From positions 1 to 19,306 of the forward strand of contig DATKDU010000307.1 of assembly GCA_035512595.1 (NCBI GenBank): DNA of 19,306 bases. Direction: 5' to 3'. The position numbers and the translations under genes were made by a program. The notes under the pieces were generated by a model. That model did not search any database. It had not been told where the DNA came from and saw only the letters and a list, made by a program, of their open reading frames with translations. The stretch comes from DATKDU01 sp035512595. Its GTDB lineage: Bacteria > Planctomycetota > Planctomycetia > Pirellulales > Pirellulaceae. This document shows positions 13,122 through 19,306 of this stretch, one piece after another (the stretch's first letter is position 1; each line of letters starts with the position of its first letter).

Positions 13122-14699
13122 ATGGCATTTTTCGACTGGCTCCGCGATCTGCTCTTCGGCCCGCCGCCCGAGCGAAGGTGGCAATCGCGTGCCGAGCCCC
13201 CCATTCGAGCAGAGCTTGCCGATCGCCCCGCCAAACCGAAACCGCCTCCACAGCCCAAAACCCTCGAAGGGCTCGACCTGGGCCTCTTCGCCCCCATGAG
13301 CGGCGACGAGATCCGCAGCCAGACGAGTTGGTTCGGCAACTTCTGGGGAAACCCCTGGTTCGGCCGCCGCGATTTAATCCCGCCGGTCACCGACAAGCGG
13401 ACCGAGCTCATCGACCGCGGCATGGTCGGCGTCGGGCTGATTACGTCCGAGGAGCTGATCGAGATCCACAAGATCGGCGCGGAGATGGATCTCCTCCGCC
13501 CGGATCTGGCGCTGGCCGGCGAGATCGCCCGCCAGACCGTCGAGCGCTCCGAGGAAGAACGCCAGCGGATCAAAGAACAAAAGAAGGCGGAGGCGGCCGA
13601 GCGGAAGCGCCTCCACGCCGAGAAGGTCGCCCTCCGCAAGCGGACCGACATCGTCTTCCTCGGCCGGGGCGTCTCCAAGGGACTGGCCGATCGCAAGTCG
13701 AACATCGAGCGGCTGGCCGAACTGCAACTGCCGATCCTGGCCACCCCCGGCGACGTCGCCCAGGCGATGGGGATCGCCATTCCGCAACTGCGCTGGCTCG
13801 CCTTCCATGCCGAGACCGCCACGCGGACGCACTACGTCACCTTCAGCGTCAAGAAGAAAAGCGGCGGCACTCGCCAGCTTGCCGCGCCGCACCGGCGGCT
13901 GCGCGCTGCACAGGAGTGGATCCTCGCAAACATCCTCAGCAAAGTGCCCGTCCACGACGCGGCCCACGGCTTTGTCCCCGGCAAGAGCACGCTGACGGGC
14001 GCCCTGCCGCACGTCGGCCGCGGCGTCGTCCTCAATGCCGACCTGGAAAACTTCTTCCCCACGATCAACTTCTCGCGCGTCAAAGGGGCCTTCCGCTGGC
14101 TCGGCTATTCGCCCGCCGTGGCGACGATCCTGGCGCTGCTCTGCACCGAAGCCTCGCGGCAGAAGGTGATCTACGACGGCACGACGTACTTCGTCGCCCT
14201 CGGCCCGCGGTCGCTGCCGCAGGGAGCGTGTACCAGCCCGGCCCTTTCGAACCTCGTCAGCCGGCGGCTCGACAAGCGGCTGGCCGGCCTGGCGGCCAAG
14301 CTCGGCTGGAATTACACGCGGTATGCCGACGATTTGACACTGTCCGGCAGCGGCGATGCGGCAAAGCAGGTCGGCTACGTGATGGCGCGGCTGCGGCATA
14401 TCGCCCAGGAGGAAGGCTTCGCCGTCAACGAGAAGAAGACCCGCGTGCAGCGGCAATCGACGCGGCAGAGCGTGACCGGCGTCGTGGTCAACGAGCGTCC
14501 GGGGGCTCCGCGGCCGCTGGTCCGCCGCATCCGCGCCATCCTGCACCGTGCCCGCCGCGAAGGGCTCAAGCCGCAAAACCGGCAGAACATCCCGCACTTC
14601 GAGAGCTGGCTGTCGGGGATGATCGCGTACATTTCGATGCTCAATCCGGAGCAAGGCCGGCGGCTGAAGGGGGATTTTGAAGCCCTCTTCTCGGCCTGA
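13122..14699 (+). CDS. Retron-type reverse transcriptase with long N-terminal extension
   Basis: The product is 525 residues. The RT domain begins near residue 230. HGFVPGKS is at 282-289, motif A LNADLENFFPTI has D307, motif B is LPQGACTSP (365-373), and motif C is YADD (401-404; D403, D404). VTGVVVN (451-457) matches the retron VTG region. TGALPH (292-297) occupies the place of the retron NAxxH motif, with Gly for Asn. The thumb follows to the C-terminus. Residues 1-230 are unusual: a Trp/Phe-rich MAFFDWLRDLLFG start, a proline-rich linker, and a highly charged likely coiled coil at ~133-175. The enzyme should copy the msd of the adjacent RNA into msDNA. The ATG at 13122 is chosen because the upstream in-frame part overlaps the msr-msd structure. 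It lacks a clear Shine-Dalgarno site. Confidence 0.92.
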   Translation: MAFFDWLRDLLFGPPPERRWQSRAEPPIRAELADRPAKPKPPPQPKTLEGLDLGLFAPMSGDEIRSQTSWFGNFWGNPWFGRRDLIPPVTDKRTELIDRGMVGVGLITSEELIEIHKIGAEMDLLRPDLALAGEIARQTVERSEEERQRIKEQKKAEAAERKRLHAEKVALRKRTDIVFLGRGVSKGLADRKSNIERLAELQLPILATPGDVAQAMGIAIPQLRWLAFHAETATRTHYVTFSVKKKSGGTRQLAAPHRRLRAAQEWILANILSKVPVHDAAHGFVPGKSTLTGALPHVGRGVVLNADLENFFPTINFSRVKGAFRWLGYSPAVATILALLCTEASRQKVIYDGTTYFVALGPRSLPQGACTSPALSNLVSRRLDKRLAGLAAKLGWNYTRYADDLTLSGSGDAAKQVGYVMARLRHIAQEEGFAVNEKKTRVQRQSTRQSVTGVVVNERPGAPRPLVRRIRAILHRARREGLKPQNRQNIPHFESWLSGMIAYISMLNPEQGRRLKGDFEALFSA

Positions 14700-14709
14700 T
14701 AATGCGACG

Positions 14710-15378
14710 ATGAATCTCGTCACGCTCGAGTGCCCCTTCTGCCGCGGGATGGTCCAGGTCGATCCGCCGGCGGCCGGCCAGCACGTGGCGTGTCCCTTGT
14801 GCCACGGGACGATGCAGGTGCCAGCGGCGGAGGCGCTGGCCGCGCCCCAGCCGCCTCCTGCACCTCTTCCGCCGCCGCCGCCGCCAATGCCGCGGGGCAT
14901 TCCGCCGGTGCCGGTGGAGTTGATGTCGGTGGTTTGCCCGTCGTGCGGCGGGATGTTTCAGGTGCCGCCGAGCACAGCGGGGATGCAGCTTCCTTGTCCG
15001 ACGTGCCGACAACTGGTGACGATTCCATCGGCGCCTGGTCCAATCGCCTCCACTTCTCCGCCACCGTCGCCGGAAGAGAGCGAGCCGGTCGAGTCGCTTC
15101 TGCCGCCGGGTGCCGGCGATCCCGCGGTCGTTCCGCGTGAGCAAATGCCCCTTCCTGCGGCGCCGCGGCCGGTGCTGGTGACGGCGGCGCCGAATGACGC
15201 GAACCCCCTGGCGGTGAAAGACCGGCCGAAGATCGTCGGCAAAGGGATGGATCAGGTCGAGGTGCGGCGATTGACGCCAGAGGAAAAGGCTCGCCGCCGC
15301 GCCGTGCGGAACGTGATCTTGTTCCTCCTAGGGCTGGCGGTGTTGCTGGCGTTTATCGTCTACAATTCGCGATCGTAG
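14710..15378 (+). CDS. Double zinc-ribbon protein with C-terminal membrane anchor
   Basis: The product is 222 residues with two similar zinc ribbons: C8xxC11...C28xxC31 and C76xxC79...C96xxC99, each with a GMxQV segment after the first pair. A proline run separates them at ~46-65. A proline- and acidic-rich linker follows, then a charged stretch (LTPEEKARRRAVRN) and a single hydrophobic segment at ~201-218 (NVILFLLGLAVLLAFIVY) with only four residues after it, so it is tail-anchored with the ribbons in the cytosol. Proteins of this type are frequent in planctomycetes and have no known function. It starts 10 nt after the RT stop on the same strand, so co-transcription with the retron is likely. 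Whether it belongs to the system is open. Confidence 0.75.
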   Translation: MNLVTLECPFCRGMVQVDPPAAGQHVACPLCHGTMQVPAAEALAAPQPPPAPLPPPPPPMPRGIPPVPVELMSVVCPSCGGMFQVPPSTAGMQLPCPTCRQLVTIPSAPGPIASTSPPPSPEESEPVESLLPPGAGDPAVVPREQMPLPAAPRPVLVTAAPNDANPLAVKDRPKIVGKGMDQVEVRRLTPEEKARRRAVRNVILFLLGLAVLLAFIVYNSRS

Positions 15379-15415
15379 CGCAGTGGGTCCGCGAAACGGC
15401 CAGGATGCTCGCGGC

Positions 15416-15451
15416 TGGGACCTATGCGACCCATAAGACCCATACGTCCCA
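15416..15451. repeat. Imperfect palindrome with repeated CCCATA units
   Basis: TGGGAC (15416-15421) and GTCCCA (15446-15451) flank repeated ACCCATA-like units. It lies in the 121-bp gap between the converging zinc-ribbon and mtdB genes and has no T-tract. Confidence 0.4.
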
Positions 15452-15477
15452 CGTTTTCGAGTTGCGTGAAGAGCTTT

Positions 15478-15500
15478 GAGCACTCGCGGAGCGAGTGCTC
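15478..15500. repeat. GGA-triloop palindrome, perfect 10-bp stem
   Basis: GAGCACTCGC and GCGAGTGCTC enclose GGA. Its last base is the last base of the mtdB stop codon (- strand). Confidence 0.7.
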
Positions 15501-16366
15501 TACGAAAGCTCCTGCCCAATCGCAAACACCTGTTCCGCATCGAGGACCAGGTTGCTCGCCGTGAACAGCCGCTCGATGGCCGCGCGGTGGATCTTCATCT
15601 TCGTCCCGCCGACGCCGATCGCACCGTAGCACAGCGCGTCATCGCGCTCCTTGGCCTTGTCAGTGACCTCAATACCTCCGATCCCCAGCGGCGGGACGGC
15701 ATTCAGGTCGATCGCCACGCGGAGGGAAACGCAGTTGTGGCGGACTTCGCTGGGAACCAACTCGATCCCGGCAGCGCCGGCGGCAATGGCGATCTGCGCG
15801 CCGTCGAGGGCGGCGGCCGTTTCGGGGGCGGACGACGTCTTCACCGGCGTCAGGGACGCTCCCGGCACTTTGGCGGCAATGGCAGCGCACGTTTTCTGCG
15901 CCCGCTCGAGCGACCGGGAAGCAACACGCACCGCGGCTCCCTGCCGAGCCAGCAGCAGCGCCGCCCGCTGGCCGACTGGGCCGGTACCGGCCAGCACCGT
16001 CGCCACCGCACCCTTGAGTTCGACATGTTTTGCCGCCGCCAGCACGGCCGCCGCAGCCGTGGTATTCGCGCCATTGGCATCGAGTAGGACTGACACCCGC
16101 ATCGGTCCGAAAAAGCACTTCGTCACCTGCCTCAGCAATTCTTCGCCGGCGGCGACATTCGACCCGCCGATGAAGATGGCCGTACTCTGTAGATCAGGCA
16201 CGCCGCGGGTGAACATCGCGCCGTGAACGAGCCCTTGGACCTGCGCCGGCTCGACGCCCCGATACTGCAGCAGGTGCTCGACCCCCGCATCAACGGCGAC
16301 GACCGCATCGAACACGCTAGCCTGCGGATCGGGATCGAGCTGAATGAGAATCTTGCGTTTGGTCAT
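15500..16366 (-). CDS. mtdB: NAD(P)-dependent methylene-tetrahydromethanopterin dehydrogenase
   Basis: This 288-residue cytosolic enzyme oxidises methylene-H4MPT to methenyl-H4MPT, the step after formaldehyde capture by Fae. The N-terminus KILIQLDPDPQASVFDAVVA and the VHGAMFTRG, FIGGSNVAAGE and FFGPMRVSVLLDANGANTTAAA blocks match the MtdA/MtdB family. The Rossmann motif is VLAGTGPVGQRAA. The C-terminal PPLGIGGIEVTDKAKE and GAIGVGGTKMKIHRA are also typical. I prefer mtdB over mtdA because fae is nearby and planctomycetes carry the H4MPT pathway; cofactor preference cannot be read reliably. The start ATG has no Shine-Dalgarno site but overlaps the stop of an 11-codon leader ORF. The stop touches a GGA-loop palindrome. 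Confidence 0.9.
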   Translation of the reverse strand: MTKRKILIQLDPDPQASVFDAVVAVDAGVEHLLQYRGVEPAQVQGLVHGAMFTRGVPDLQSTAIFIGGSNVAAGEELLRQVTKCFFGPMRVSVLLDANGANTTAAAAVLAAAKHVELKGAVATVLAGTGPVGQRAALLLARQGAAVRVASRSLERAQKTCAAIAAKVPGASLTPVKTSSAPETAAALDGAQIAIAAGAAGIELVPSEVRHNCVSLRVAIDLNAVPPLGIGGIEVTDKAKERDDALCYGAIGVGGTKMKIHRAAIERLFTASNLVLDAEQVFAIGQELS

Positions 16367-16398
16367 GGACGGTTTGACAGGAAGCGGACTGGACGCAT
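16363..16398 (-). CDS. Possible 11-codon leader ORF overlapping the mtdB start
   Basis: On the - strand an ATG at 16396-16398 opens a frame encoding MRPVRFLSNRP and ending in TGA at 16363-16365, which overlaps the mtdB ATG as ATGA. A Shine-Dalgarno-like AGGGAAG lies just before it, with somewhat short spacing, whereas mtdB itself has none. Ribosomes could load here and re-initiate at mtdB. There is no run of one regulatory amino acid, so classical attenuation is not suggested. It may be fortuitous. Confidence 0.35.
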   Translation of the reverse strand: MRPVRFLSNRP

Positions 16399-16459
16399 GA
16401 CTTCCCTGGTTCTGCGATGATTCTACCGTCGCTCCGCGTGCATCCCCATAGGCCAGCCG

Positions 16460-18562
16460 CTAGGGAACGAATCGCCAGTAAGTGAGATTTTTCTTCTTCG
16501 CCTCCTTGAGTCCGCGCTCCTGGGGCGACAGGTGGCTCAGGACGACGAGTCGCATGTCGTCCACTACCAGCCGATGGTCTCCGTAGTAGGAGTGCCCCAG
16601 AAAGTCAGTGTCCAGGTCGGACACGTCCACGGTCTGGACGCCATCCATGACCAGCAGGAATTCCCCCGCCATGCCGGCTCGCGCGGCTGCCAGGTCGGCC
16701 GATCGCTTTAGCGCCCTGTCATTCGACGATGCGTAGAGCGTGATCCGTTGCCGCGGACTGCGAATGGCCGGCACGATCTCCTCCTCGAACTGCTGGGCGT
16801 CGATGTCGGGGGCCGTGAGGAGCACTTCCCGGAACTGGCATTTTTCGTCGGCCAGGTGCTCGCGGCCGAGCTGCGTCAGGGCCCCGGTCAGCACGGCGTT
16901 CCCCATGCTGTGGGCGATCAAGTGAATCTCGCTGGCGCCCGACTCCGCCTGGAGCTGCTGCAAGAACTCCTTGAGGCGCGTGGCCGCGGACCGCGAAGTG
17001 TTCGCGTCGCGGACGTAATGGATCAGCTCCCCCTGGCTCGGCCAGGCATAACACAACGGCGCCCCCTCAAACTCCAGATCGACCCACAACTGTGCCGTGC
17101 GTTTCACCGCGTCCTCAAACTGGACGTTGTAGCCGTGGATGAAAACGAACGCATCCTTCTTCGGCGACTGGCTCACCTTTTCCTTGAGCAGGCGGAAAAA
17201 CTCATCCCGATTCTCGTCCGCTTTCGTAATCACGAAATGTTGATCCGGATCGTCGGGCATCCGCACGATGTAGAGCGAAAAGGGGGTCTCCAGAGAGCCC
17301 CGCTCGTGCTTGTCCGGAACGGAGACCTGCGCCACGCCGTACCGCAGCGGGCCGAGCTGCCCCGTATATTGCCCCCCTGGACGGCGGGCGGCAGCGTAGC
17401 GTCGCGAGCTGTCGATCGCGGCCGCCAACCCATAGAGGGTCAGGCAGCTCGCCACGACGATGGTCAGGCTGACGAGGGTCAATCGTTTGGCAAAGCCCAG
17501 CCCGAGCAGGATCAAGACCCCGATGATCACCAGGCCGCCGATCGTGATCCAGCCATTGGTCGTGTAGACGAAGCCCGCGAACAGCTCCCGCCAGGTCGGC
17601 GGCGTCGCTTGCACCTGCCGGCTCGTGGCGAACAGCACCGTCACGTCATTGCCGTCCTTGTCCTCCTCTCCCTTCCCCCCGTTTTTGGTTTCGGGGTGGC
17701 CATTGGCCGCGGCGGCCAGAAACCGGGAGCGTTCCCAGACCGGCGCGTTGGCAGGGGTCACGAGTGCCGGCTGCCGCTGCACGTCCGCCGCAAGCGCGCC
17801 GGGATCGGGATCGAACTGGAACTCCAGCTTGTCCCCTTGAAAGGCAAGAGTCTTATCGCCGTGGGAAACGAACTTCCAGTCGGTGCCCTCCACCGGGCTG
17901 GTGACTTTCCAGCCGGTTAAACGCGATTGCACGCGCGCCTCGTCGGGCGGCCCGACCAGGCGCATTTCGATCGGGCCGCGATAGACGCGGGTCACCAGCC
18001 AGAGCGGTTTTCCCCGCCGCTGCGCCGCTACGGCGCGCCGGGAGCTGAGCAGCGCCTGCCGGAACTGCCGCGAGTCCCTCTCCTGAAGCACGAACTCCTG
18101 AATTTGGCTGAGCGAAATCTCGACGACTCCAGTGCTCCTGGTCGGCGGAAAGGGAGCAAAGAGCTGCGGCCAAACGACGTTTCCATCGCGCAGTGGAATG
18201 GCGTCGGAGCCTGGAAATTCGCGCGACGCCCCGTCGGCAGTCGTGAAGACCGACTGGAGGAGGCGGTCGATGATTTCGACATTCCCCTTCTCGTCCAAAG
18301 CGACGATCTCGCCGAGCTGCACGTCCACCAGCACCGGCAGGTTGAGACGCAAGCGATCGACGTCAACGTTGAACTCCTCGGCCAGGTGCCGGCGCATCCC
18401 CGCAACGTGGTAATCGTCCTCCGGAGGTTGGCCCGTCAGTGGAGCAGCGAGCGACAGTGCCAAAAGAGCGGCGAGACTTGCCGCACGCGGCCCAATGCGG
18501 GCCGCTTGCTCCGCGAGCGGCTGTGTGCACTCGCGGAGCGAGTGCACTACTTTTCCGTTCAT
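16460..18562 (-). CDS. Membrane protein with DUF900-type alpha/beta-hydrolase domain
   Basis: The product is 700 residues. An unusually long basic-to-neutral n-region is followed by a hydrophobic AASLAALLALSLAAPLTG stretch, likely a signal peptide. A ~290-residue extracytoplasmic region of unknown fold follows. Two membrane segments lie at ~337-358 and ~362-385. The C-terminal half is a DUF900 hydrolase: FIHGYN around 474-479, the nucleophile elbow AHSMGN with Ser552, then APDIDAQQFEE and a late HSYYGDHRL that could supply the acid and histidine. The natural substrate of this family is unknown. The ATG at 18562 has AGGGGA 7 nt upstream, so I reject the longer frame to 18661. It lies between fae and mtdB on the same strand. 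A GGA-loop palindrome falls inside its first codons. Confidence 0.85.
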   Translation of the reverse strand: MNGKVVHSLRECTQPLAEQAARIGPRAASLAALLALSLAAPLTGQPPEDDYHVAGMRRHLAEEFNVDVDRLRLNLPVLVDVQLGEIVALDEKGNVEIIDRLLQSVFTTADGASREFPGSDAIPLRDGNVVWPQLFAPFPPTRSTGVVEISLSQIQEFVLQERDSRQFRQALLSSRRAVAAQRRGKPLWLVTRVYRGPIEMRLVGPPDEARVQSRLTGWKVTSPVEGTDWKFVSHGDKTLAFQGDKLEFQFDPDPGALAADVQRQPALVTPANAPVWERSRFLAAAANGHPETKNGGKGEEDKDGNDVTVLFATSRQVQATPPTWRELFAGFVYTTNGWITIGGLVIIGVLILLGLGFAKRLTLVSLTIVVASCLTLYGLAAAIDSSRRYAAARRPGGQYTGQLGPLRYGVAQVSVPDKHERGSLETPFSLYIVRMPDDPDQHFVITKADENRDEFFRLLKEKVSQSPKKDAFVFIHGYNVQFEDAVKRTAQLWVDLEFEGAPLCYAWPSQGELIHYVRDANTSRSAATRLKEFLQQLQAESGASEIHLIAHSMGNAVLTGALTQLGREHLADEKCQFREVLLTAPDIDAQQFEEEIVPAIRSPRQRITLYASSNDRALKRSADLAAARAGMAGEFLLVMDGVQTVDVSDLDTDFLGHSYYGDHRLVVDDMRLVVLSHLSPQERGLKEAKKKNLTYWRFVP
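18501..18547. repeat. Two GGA/TCC-triloop palindromes inside the hydrolase signal-peptide coding region
   Basis: GTGCACTCGC-GGA-GCGAGTGCAC (18525-18547) has a perfect 10-bp stem. The preceding 18501-18521 has a 9-bp stem with one G-T pair around TCC. Together they encode residues near HSLRECTQPLAEQAA of the DUF900 protein. Confidence 0.65.
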
Positions 18563-18569
18563 GACCAGA

Positions 18570-18575
18570 TCCCCT
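18570..18575 (-). promoter_or_regulatory. Ribosome binding site of the DUF900 hydrolase gene
   Basis: AGGGGA on the - strand lies 7 nt before the ATG at 18562 and decides that start. Confidence 0.6.
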
Positions 18576-18593
18576 GCGGGAACTCTGAACGGG

Positions 18594-18663
18594 CTGCGAT
18601 CAGTTCGATCGCAGCGCAGTTTCGGTAGCGGCCATATTAGAGGCACCCGCCGGGCAGGCACAA
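18594..18663 (-). promoter_or_regulatory. Candidate promoter and operator upstream of the hydrolase gene
   Basis: On the - strand TTGTGC (18658-18663) precedes TCTAAT (18636-18641) by 16 bp, or TAATAT (18634-18639) by 18 bp. Just downstream of the expected start, CTGCGATC and GATCGCAG (18594-18601, 18607-18614) form a perfect 8-bp inverted repeat with a 5-bp spacer that could be an operator. Confidence 0.3.
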
Positions 18664-18702
18664 TCTGTACGCCCGCTCACCTTCGCGCCGAGGCAGGACG
18701 TA

Positions 18703-18779
18703 GAGCCCTCGCTCGGCGAGTGCTCGAATGGCTGTCGTGGCAGGCAATGTCGTTTTGCGCACTCGCGGAGCGAGTGCGC
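18703..18779. repeat. One degenerate and one perfect GGA-type palindrome
   Basis: 18757-18779 is GCGCACTCGC-GGA-GCGAGTGCGC, a perfect 10-bp stem located 4 bp past the fae stop. 18703-18725 has 10-bp arms with one mismatch and a TCG loop, and looks like a decayed copy. Confidence 0.65.
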
Positions 18780-18783
18780 TACA

Positions 18784-19278
18784 TTAGAACCCGCGGAACG
18801 GATGGACTTGTTCCCTGCCGGCAATCATCTCATCGACCGTCGGCTTGCCGGTGATCGCACACTTGATGGCCAGCTTGGTGGCCTCGTAGTTGTACTGGTA
18901 GATTTTCTTGTCGTCGTTGGCGGCCGGGTGGATGAAGACGCCGCAGACGATCACGTAGTCTTCGGCCTTGTTCTTGGGAATCACCCCCTCGGCAACCGAA
19001 TCGGCGACCGCCTTGGCCACGGCGGACTGGGCCGGCCCGAACATCTGCACCGCCTGCTTCATCCCCTTGATCGTCACCTTGGTCACCAGCACGGTGGCCG
19101 GCTTAACCGCCAGATTCGGCGTGATCACCGCCAGCAAGTTGTTGTGCCCCTCGCTCTGGCGAGCCAGGGCGTTGGCGAACGCATTGCCGACCGGGCCATC
19201 CTTTTCGCCGATCAAGAGGTCGATGTGAGCAATCTCGTTTCCTTCGCCGACGAGCCCTTCGCCGATGAACATGGACAT
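18784..19278 (-). CDS. fae: Formaldehyde-activating enzyme
   Basis: This 164-residue cytosolic enzyme condenses formaldehyde with tetrahydromethanopterin to methylene-H4MPT. GEGNEIAHIDLLIG carries the family's catalytic histidine (H18). LLAVITPNLAVKPATV, VTIKGMKQAVQMFGPAQ, AVAEGVIP-like and VCGVFIHPAANDDKKIYQYNYEATKLAIKCA blocks match canonical bacterial Fae closely, and the length is typical (~165). The ATG at 19278 has a strong AGGGAG 7 nt upstream; an ATG two codons later is less well placed. It is the upstream member of a same-strand set with the DUF900 hydrolase and mtdB. The 221-bp gap to the hydrolase suggests separate promoters. Confidence 0.96.
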   Translation of the reverse strand: MSMFIGEGLVGEGNEIAHIDLLIGEKDGPVGNAFANALARQSEGHNNLLAVITPNLAVKPATVLVTKVTIKGMKQAVQMFGPAQSAVAKAVADSVAEGVIPKNKAEDYVIVCGVFIHPAANDDKKIYQYNYEATKLAIKCAITGKPTVDEMIAGREQVHPFRGF

Positions 19279-19285
19279 GGGGTAA

Positions 19286-19291
19286 CTCCCT
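19286..19291 (-). promoter_or_regulatory. Ribosome binding site of fae
   Basis: AGGGAG on the - strand lies 7 nt before the ATG at 19278. It is one of the strongest sites in the window, consistent with a highly expressed enzyme. Confidence 0.7.
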
Positions 19292-19306
19292 GGGAGATGT
19301 GAGTGA

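Noticed and set aside
13122..14699. Group II intron maturase or DGR reverse transcriptase
   Set aside because: There is no maturase/endonuclease domain, intron RNA motif or template-variable repeat pair. The VTGVVVN and HGF...GKS motifs and the upstream RNA structure point to a retron.
18563..18661. Earlier in-frame start for the DUF900 hydrolase
   Set aside because: It would run through the predicted promoter and inverted repeat, whereas the ATG at 18562 has AGGGGA at 7-nt spacing and leads to a signal peptide.

Overview
The window is high-GC DNA that looks like a Planctomycetota genome, probably Pirellulales-like. The evidence is bacterial fae and mtdB genes of the tetrahydromethanopterin C1 pathway, membrane-anchored zinc-ribbon and DUF4190-type proteins, frequent lack of Shine-Dalgarno sites, and gaps full of short palindromic repeats. 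The assignment rests on gene content only; no marker gene was aligned.

Layout. 1-725 is the 3' part of an esterase of the Fes/esterase-D type. 726-1480 is a long non-coding stretch with two promoter candidates. 1481-5150 carries polA and coaE on the + strand, separated by a long imperfect hairpin. 5155-6274 is on the - strand: a small DUF4190-like membrane protein and a DUF433/DUF5615 toxin-antitoxin pair. 6723-8213 is rho. 8214-8464 is a repeat cluster. 8465-9139 is a membrane protein with a PDZ-like domain.

9269-14699 is the most interesting part. It encodes a helical-repeat (ARM/HEAT-like) protein, a winged-helix/SWIM zinc-finger protein that overlaps it by one base, and a retron-type reverse transcriptase. 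Between the SWIM gene and the RT lies a region that folds as a complete candidate retron msr-msd RNA (12892-13112). It has a 23-bp a1/a2 closing stem with two one-base bulges, an unpaired G at the junction, an msr hairpin, and an msd hairpin with a perfect 24-bp core. As I recall, RT plus ARM plus WH-SWIM is the composition of type XIII retrons. A tail-anchored double zinc-ribbon protein (14710-15378) starts 10 nt after the RT stop and may share its transcript.

15500-19278 is on the - strand. In transcription order it holds fae (formaldehyde-activating enzyme), a large membrane protein with a DUF900-type alpha/beta-hydrolase domain, and mtdB (methylene-H4MPT dehydrogenase). The two enzymes catalyse consecutive steps of formaldehyde oxidation. 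mtdB is preceded by an 11-codon leader ORF that overlaps its start codon.

Scattered between genes is a family of perfect palindromes with variable stems but a constant GGA triloop flanked by GC, plus several longer inverted-repeat elements. I saw no tRNA, rRNA, CRISPR array, insertion sequence or convincing intrinsic terminator with a T-tract.
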